From positions 1-11,138 of the forward strand of contig CAJOHP010000069.1 of NCBI GenBank assembly GCA_905234355.1: DNA of 11,138 nt, read 5' to 3'. Source of the DNA: an uncultured Prevotella sp. (GTDB lineage Bacteria > Bacteroidota > Bacteroidia > Bacteroidales > Bacteroidaceae). Positions 7,439 to 11,138 of this stretch are shown here, piece after piece. Every line of letters starts with the position of its first letter. Position 1 is the stretch's first letter. The position numbers were made by a program, and so were the translations under genes. The notes beneath the pieces were generated by a model. That model did not search any database. It saw only the letters and a list, made by a program, of their open reading frames with translations, and was not told where the DNA came from.

Positions 7439-8221
7439 ATGAGACAACAGCATTTTACAACTATCGCCGTAATGATTGCTTGCGGCATACTGGCACTCTG
7501 TTCCTGCAGGAGCGAGCGCACAGAGACAGACACACAGCGTCCGACCGACGACACTCGGGCGTTTGTGACACTTGCAGAGGCTGTGCCTGACGCCATCCTC
7601 GAGATACGCTACTACGGCACCTACAACTTTGTGGGAGCACGCATCGACGGCTACGAGCAGCCCACAGCCCTGCTCACCCGCGTGGCTGCCGACAGCCTGC
7701 GCGCCGTGAGCGATGACGTCAAGGCATTGGGATACAGGCTGAAGATATACGATGCCTACCGTCCGCAATGCGCCGTAGACCACTTCGTACGCTGGGCGAA
7801 AGCCACAGCCGACACGCTGATGAAGCCATACTTCTATCCTGACCTGCCCAAGGATGTGCTCTTCCCGCAGGAATACATCTGCGAGAAGAGCGGCCACACA
7901 CGCGGCAGCACCGTAGACCTGACGCTCTTCGACATGGCCACGGAGAAGGAACTCGACATGGGCGGCACATTCGACTGGTTCGGACCGGAGAGCCACCCCG
8001 ACTTCTGCGGCGACCCCGTGACTGGCCGCTACACCGGCGACAACAGCAAGTCGCCTGTCGGACGAAGCATCACAGAGCTGCAGTTTCAGCACCGCATGGT
8101 GCTGCGCCAGGCCATGTTGCGCCACGGATTCAAGCCTTTCAACTCGGAATGGTGGCACTTCACGCTGGAGAACGAGCCTTACCCCGATACTTATTTCACC
8201 TTCCCTGTAAAAAGCCTCTGA
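7439..8221 (+). CDS. VanX-type D-alanyl-D-alanine dipeptidase, predicted lipoprotein
   Basis: This 260-residue protein is a zinc D,D-dipeptidase of peptidase family M15D, which hydrolyses D-Ala-D-Ala. The VanX signature is complete: YDAYRPQ with Arg108, SGHTRGSTVD (151-160) supplying zinc ligands His153 and Asp160, DMGGTFDWF (173-181) with SH (185-186), and EWWHF (237-241) with catalytic Glu237 and ligand His240. The ATG at 7439 is chosen because it yields a lipoprotein signal: a hydrophobic stretch (9-20) followed by LCSC, with Cys23 as the lipidated residue. An in-frame ATG at 7223 lies inside the fucosidase gene and would bury this signal. It follows the GH95 gene by 62 bp without a visible promoter and ends just before a terminator, so it looks like the last gene of the operon. 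An envelope location suggests turnover of cell-wall peptides rather than glycopeptide resistance; no vanH or vanA is seen. Confidence 0.92.
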   Translation: MRQQHFTTIAVMIACGILALCSCRSERTETDTQRPTDDTRAFVTLAEAVPDAILEIRYYGTYNFVGARIDGYEQPTALLTRVAADSLRAVSDDVKALGYRLKIYDAYRPQCAVDHFVRWAKATADTLMKPYFYPDLPKDVLFPQEYICEKSGHTRGSTVDLTLFDMATEKELDMGGTFDWFGPESHPDFCGDPVTGRYTGDNSKSPVGRSITELQFQHRMVLRQAMLRHGFKPFNSEWWHFTLENEPYPDTYFTFPVKSL

Positions 8222-8237
8222 AGCCAACGGCAAAAAC

Positions 8238-8282
8238 AAAGCGTCCCTGACCGGCATATCACACCGGTCAGGGACGCTTTTT
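8238..8282. terminator. Bidirectional intrinsic terminator between convergent operons
   Basis: A perfect 17-bp inverted repeat (arms 8238-8254 and 8264-8280) with a 9-nt loop sits between the dipeptidase stop at 8221 and the groEL stop at 8308. The right arm runs into TTTTT (8278-8282). On the minus strand the left arm runs into TTTGTTTTTG. It can therefore end transcription from both sides. Confidence 0.92.
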
Positions 8283-8307
8283 CTGTTATCCTATATTATC
8301 ACACTTC

Positions 8308-9936
8308 TTACATCATGCCACCCATGCCAGGGTTGCCCATAGGCATGGCAGGCTCCTTCTCGGGCTTGTCGACGATGAGGCACTCGGTGGTGAGGAACAT
8401 GCCGGCTATCGAGGCAGCATTCTCCAGTGCCACGCGCGCCACCTTGGCGGGGTCGATGACGCCAGCCTCACGCAGGTCCTCATACTTGTCGAGACGGGCA
8501 TTGTAGCCGAAGTCTCCCTTGCCCTCGCGCACCTTCTGCACGACCACGGCGCCCTCCTCACCAGCGTTGGTGACAATCTGTCGCAGGGGCTCCTCGATGG
8601 CACGGCAGATGATGTTGATGCCGGTCTGCTCGTCAGCATTGTCGCCCTTGAGCTGTGCCAGAGCTTCCTGTGCACGGATGTAGGTGGTGCCGCCGCCGGC
8701 CACCACGCCTTCCTCGATGGCTGCACGAGTGGCGCAGAGCGCATCGTCGACGCGGTCTTTCTTCTCCTTCATCTCCACCTCGCTGTTGGCACCGACGTAG
8801 AGCACAGCCACACCGCCGGCCAGCTTGGCCAGACGCTCCTGCAGTTTCTCCTTGTCGTAGCTGCTGGTGGTGAGCTCTATCTCCTTCTTTATCTGTGCCA
8901 CGCGGTCCTTGATAGCTTGCTTGTCGCCGGCACCATTGACAATGGTGGTGTTGTCCTTCGACACAGTGAGCTTCTCGCAGGTGCCGAGCATGTCGAGCGT
9001 AGCCTGTTCGAGCTTCAAGCCCTTCTCTTCGCTGATGACGGTACCGCCGGTGAGCACGGCGATGTCCTCGAGCATGGCCTTGCGGCGGTCGCCAAAGCCA
9101 GGAGCCTTGACGGCGCAGATCTTCAGGCCACCGCGCAGACGGTTGACCACAAGCGTGGTGAGCGCCTCAGAGTCCACATCCTCGGCGATGACGAGCAGCG
9201 GGCGTCCGCTCTCGGCAGCAGGCTGCAGGATGGGCAGGAAGTCCTTGATATTGGAGATCTTCTTGTCGTAGATGAGGATGTAAGGCGAGTCCATGACGCA
9301 CTCCATCTTCTCTGAGTCGGTCACGAAGTAGGCAGAGAGATAGCCACGGTCGAACTGCATGCCCTCGACCACGCCGATGTGGGTGTCGCGGCTCTTCGAC
9401 TCCTCGATGGTGATGACGCCGTCCTTGCTCACCTTGCGCATGGCCTCGGCCAGCAGCTCACCTATCTCCTTGTCGTTGTTGGCCGAGACGGTGGCCACCT
9501 GCTCTATCTTGTCGTAGTTGTCGCCCACGACCTCAGCCTTTTCAGCGATGAAGTCGGTCACACACTTCACGGCCTTGTCGATGCCGCGCTTGAGGTCCAT
9601 GGGATTGGCGCCGGCGGTCACGTTCTTCAGCCCTTCCGAGACGATGGCCTGTGCCAGCAGCGTGGCGGTGGTGGTGCCGTCGCCGGCATCGTCGCCAGTC
9701 TTCGAGGCTACGCTCTTCACGAGCTGTGCGCCGGTGTTCTCGAAGTGGTCCTCGAGCTCTATCTCCTTAGCCACGGTCACGCCGTCCTTGGTGATCTGCG
9801 GAGCACCGAATTTCTTCTCAATGACTACATTACGTCCTTTCGGGCCGAGGGTCACCTTTACTGCGTTAGCCAACTGATCCACGCCCTGCTTCATCATCTC
9901 GCGGGCCTCGATATTGAATTTTATTTCTTTTGCCAT
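8308..9936 (-). CDS. groL: Chaperonin GroEL (Hsp60)
   Basis: GroEL has 542 residues, the usual size, and forms the 14-mer ATP-driven folding chamber in the cytoplasm with GroES as lid. Conserved features are visible in order: MAKEIKFN at the N-terminus, TLGPKGRNV (29-37), Asp51 in KDGVTVAKE, the nucleotide loop GDGTTT (85-90), Asp398 in the VDDAL motif needed for ATP hydrolysis, the AAIEEGVVAGGG signature (about 405-416), and a C-terminal MPMGNPGMGGMM tail. The start at 9936 (MAKEIKF) is chosen over an in-frame ATG at 9975, which would add 13 residues unlike any GroEL and overlap a hairpin. It lies 129 bp downstream of groES on the same strand, with hairpins in the gap. Nothing in the protein looks abnormal. 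Confidence 0.99.
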   Translation of the reverse strand: MAKEIKFNIEAREMMKQGVDQLANAVKVTLGPKGRNVVIEKKFGAPQITKDGVTVAKEIELEDHFENTGAQLVKSVASKTGDDAGDGTTTATLLAQAIVSEGLKNVTAGANPMDLKRGIDKAVKCVTDFIAEKAEVVGDNYDKIEQVATVSANNDKEIGELLAEAMRKVSKDGVITIEESKSRDTHIGVVEGMQFDRGYLSAYFVTDSEKMECVMDSPYILIYDKKISNIKDFLPILQPAAESGRPLLVIAEDVDSEALTTLVVNRLRGGLKICAVKAPGFGDRRKAMLEDIAVLTGGTVISEEKGLKLEQATLDMLGTCEKLTVSKDNTTIVNGAGDKQAIKDRVAQIKKEIELTTSSYDKEKLQERLAKLAGGVAVLYVGANSEVEMKEKKDRVDDALCATRAAIEEGVVAGGGTTYIRAQEALAQLKGDNADEQTGINIICRAIEEPLRQIVTNAGEEGAVVVQKVREGKGDFGYNARLDKYEDLREAGVIDPAKVARVALENAASIAGMFLTTECLIVDKPEKEPAMPMGNPGMGGMM

Positions 9937-10065
9937 AGTTTGTAAGCCCCCTGAGGGGGAGAGCAGTCTGAACAAGCGTTTATCAGACCGTTTGTTTTGT
10001 TAATGTTTTTTTATCTGACAGGGGCTGCGCCTGTCCAGCCCCCTATCCTCCTCTGGCTTAGCGGA
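9937..10065 (-). other. Structured groES-groEL spacer with hairpins and an 8-bp direct repeat
   Basis: The 129-bp gap holds several inverted repeats: GGGGCTG/CAGCCCC (10021-10027 with 10036-10042), GACAGG/CCTGTC (10017-10022 with 10030-10035), which overlaps the first and is mutually exclusive with it, GTCTGA/TCAGAC (9966-9971 with 9983-9988), and a tight CCCCC-TGA-GGGGG hairpin (9947-9959) that ends only 10 nt before the groEL ATG. AGCCCCCT occurs directly repeated at 9945-9952 and 10037-10044. No T-tract follows any stem on the minus strand, so these are not ordinary terminators. They may affect mRNA processing or the groES:groEL ratio, or mark a small repeat element. Confidence 0.6.
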
Positions 10066-10335
10066 CTATGCCAGCACGGCCAGCACGTCGCTCTGGCGCA
10101 TCATGAGGTACTTCTCGCCATCGAGCTCTATCTCGGTGCCGCTATATTTTCCGTAGAGCACCTGATCGCCCTCCTTGAGGAGCATCTCTTCGTCCTTGGT
10201 GCCCTTGCCCACAGCTTTGATGGTGCCACGCAGGGGCTTCTCTTTTGCAGTGTCGGGAATGATGATTCCGCCGATTTTCTCTTCGGCCGGTGCAGGCAAT
10301 ACCAGCACGCGGTCGGCTAATGGTTTGATTGTCAT
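10066..10335 (-). CDS. groS: Co-chaperonin GroES (Hsp10)
   Basis: GroES has 89 residues, within the short bacterial range. It forms the heptameric lid that caps GroEL and triggers substrate encapsulation in the cytoplasm. The sequence begins MTIKPLADRVLV, the near-universal GroES start, followed by the mobile loop EEKIGGIIIPDTAKEKP (about 18-34), whose IIIP segment contacts the GroEL apical domain. It then has the roof/core motif GDQVLYGKYSGTEI and ends QSDVLAVLA. It is the first gene of a groES-groEL unit reading left. A terminator for the preceding gene lies just upstream at 10380-10426. No CIRCE inverted repeat (TTAGCACTC...GAGTGCTAA) is seen, so HrcA control is unlikely from this region. 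Confidence 0.99.
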   Translation of the reverse strand: MTIKPLADRVLVLPAPAEEKIGGIIIPDTAKEKPLRGTIKAVGKGTKDEEMLLKEGDQVLYGKYSGTEIELDGEKYLMMRQSDVLAVLA

Positions 10336-10379
10336 AATGCTGTTTGTTTTTATTGGATTGATGTTTACGTTGTTGTTTA

Positions 10380-10426
10380 TAAAAAAAGAAAATTGTCAGC
10401 CGGTGGCAGTAGCGCCGGCTGACAAT
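10380..10426 (-). terminator. Intrinsic terminator of the gene upstream of groES
   Basis: ATTGTCAGCCGG (10392-10403) pairs perfectly with CCGGCTGACAAT (10415-10426), giving a 12-bp stem with an 11-nt loop. Read on the minus strand, the stem is followed by a T-rich run (TTTCTTTTTTTA, down to about 10380). It lies about 30 nt after the stop of the right-hand gene (10456) and 45 nt before the groES ATG, so it insulates groESL from that gene. Confidence 0.88.
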
Positions 10427-10455
10427 AGGGTTGCAAAAAGCGTGCCAAAAGTGTG

Positions 10456-11138
10456 TCACTCTATGGTGACATGCACGTCGGCCACAGGTCTGAGCTTCGA
10501 CGAGGGCGAGAAGCTGGCATAGACGCTCTTAGTCTTGCAGTTGATGGTGAGAATCATCTCGGTGAAGGGGTTCCACACCAAGTAGTAGTCGGCCTGGAAC
10601 ACGGTCTGACCGGCCTCGGCAAGGGTGGCATTGAGCGTGGCATAGTTGGGTATGAGGCTCTTGTTCATCTCGTCGATGGTCATCATGCGCCATCCTGAGG
10701 TGATGCCTGCGGCCGCCCATGCCGCCAACTCTGCGTCGACCTTTGCCTTCGACACGCTGGTATCGTCGGCCGATGGGTCGTCGGCATGGTCGGCCACGCC
10801 TGCCTTCTCCGTTGGCGAGAGGAGCACAAGGTCGGCCGAGGTGTCGGTGGCATTGTTGACGGCCAATACGCAGCAGCCGCGGTAGAGGTCGCCCACGCTG
10901 GGTATGGCGGTGAGCGGCTCGTCGTCGGCAGGTGTGGGGTCTACGGCCGGGTCGTCATCGTTGCCTGTGGTGTTGTCGGTAGCGCCGGAGAAGCTGAAGA
11001 CTATCTCACGCTCGCCCTGCCAGGTGGCGCCGGTATAGGTGCCGCCGAGGAGCAGGCCGTCGGTGCCCACATAAGTGCCGGTGACGTCGAAGATATAGTT
11101 GGCCTCAAGAGGTTCTGTGCAGGTATAGGAGTAGTTCT
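10456..11138 (-). CDS. Unidentified probable surface protein, 5' end cut by window edge
   Basis: The frame is open from the right edge to a TGA at 10456-10458, giving 227 complete codons of C-terminal sequence; the start lies outside the window. A GTG at 11070 is in frame, but coding sequence continues upstream of it (YSYTCTEPLEANYIFDVTG), so it is not the start. Visible are beta-rich stretches (LLLGGTYTGATWQGEREIVF), an acidic low-complexity linker (NDDDPAVDPTPADDEP), a VGDLYRGCCVLAV segment, and a C-terminal part with SGWRMMTIDEMNKSL that faintly recalls the W-R-x-x-T-x-x-E pattern in C-terminal domains of Bacteroidales surface or fimbrillin-like proteins. That resemblance is weak and I do not assign a family. 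No transmembrane segment is seen in the visible part. A terminator follows 30 nt after the stop. The gene is certain, its function is not. Confidence 0.8.
   Translation of the reverse strand, partial: NYSYTCTEPLEANYIFDVTGTYVGTDGLLLGGTYTGATWQGEREIVFSFSGATDNTTGNDDDPAVDPTPADDEPLTAIPSVGDLYRGCCVLAVNNATDTSADLVLLSPTEKAGVADHADDPSADDTSVSKAKVDAELAAWAAAGITSGWRMMTIDEMNKSLIPNYATLNATLAEAGQTVFQADYYLVWNPFTEMILTINCKTKSVYASFSPSSKLRPVADVHVTIE

Noticed and set aside
7415..8257. 280-codon open frame on the minus strand
   Set aside because: It is a mirror of the dipeptidase gene and crosses its signal and active-site coding; composition is Val/His/Ala-rich without any domain.
9379..9945. 188-codon open frame on the plus strand
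   Set aside because: It is antisense to groEL over almost its whole length; such frames arise from GC-rich third-codon positions. It has no recognisable domain or promoter.

Overview
The window looks like a chromosomal segment of a GC-rich member of the Bacteroidales, most likely Prevotella-like. The evidence is the Bacteroidetes-type promoter elements (TTTG, about 20 nt, TAnnTTTG), the lack of Shine-Dalgarno sequences in front of genes, the protein families (GPH sugar transporter, dCache sensor kinases, GH95 fucosidase, lipoprotein dipeptidase), and a GroEL with a GGM-type tail. The genus assignment is inference.

Layout. On the left (1-1125, minus) lies most of a GPH/MelB-type sugar:cation symporter, cut by the window edge. 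A 304-bp divergent intergenic region (1126-1429) holds a -7 box for the transporter, an 11-bp direct repeat with 21-bp periodicity just upstream of it, and a near-perfect Bacteroidetes promoter facing right. That promoter fixes the start of the next gene at 1430. To the right (1430-8221, plus) is a compact four-gene probable operon: two tandem paralogous membrane sensors, a secreted GH95 alpha-L-fucosidase-family enzyme, and a VanX-type D-Ala-D-Ala dipeptidase lipoprotein. It ends at a strong bidirectional terminator (8238-8282). Convergent to it, on the minus strand, are groES (10066-10335) and groEL (8308-9936), separated by an unusually structured 129-bp spacer. Upstream of groES is a terminator for a further minus-strand gene (10456-11138), an unidentified probable surface protein cut by the right edge.

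The most interesting point is the sensor pair. The second protein is a complete histidine kinase (dCache sensor, HAMP, DHp with His427, intact ATPase boxes). The first is its close relative but stops right after the DHp helices: it has no ATPase domain and carries Asp434 where the phospho-accepting His should be. The two reading frames overlap by ATGA, so they are probably made together, and a receptor-only or heterodimer partner role is plausible. No response regulator is present in the window.

A working model, which is inference: the sensor pair detects a periplasmic small molecule and is made from one transcript with a periplasmic fucosidase and an envelope-anchored D-Ala-D-Ala dipeptidase. 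The divergent symporter, probably controlled by a direct-repeat-binding activator, would import a released sugar. groESL and the right-hand gene appear unrelated to this module.
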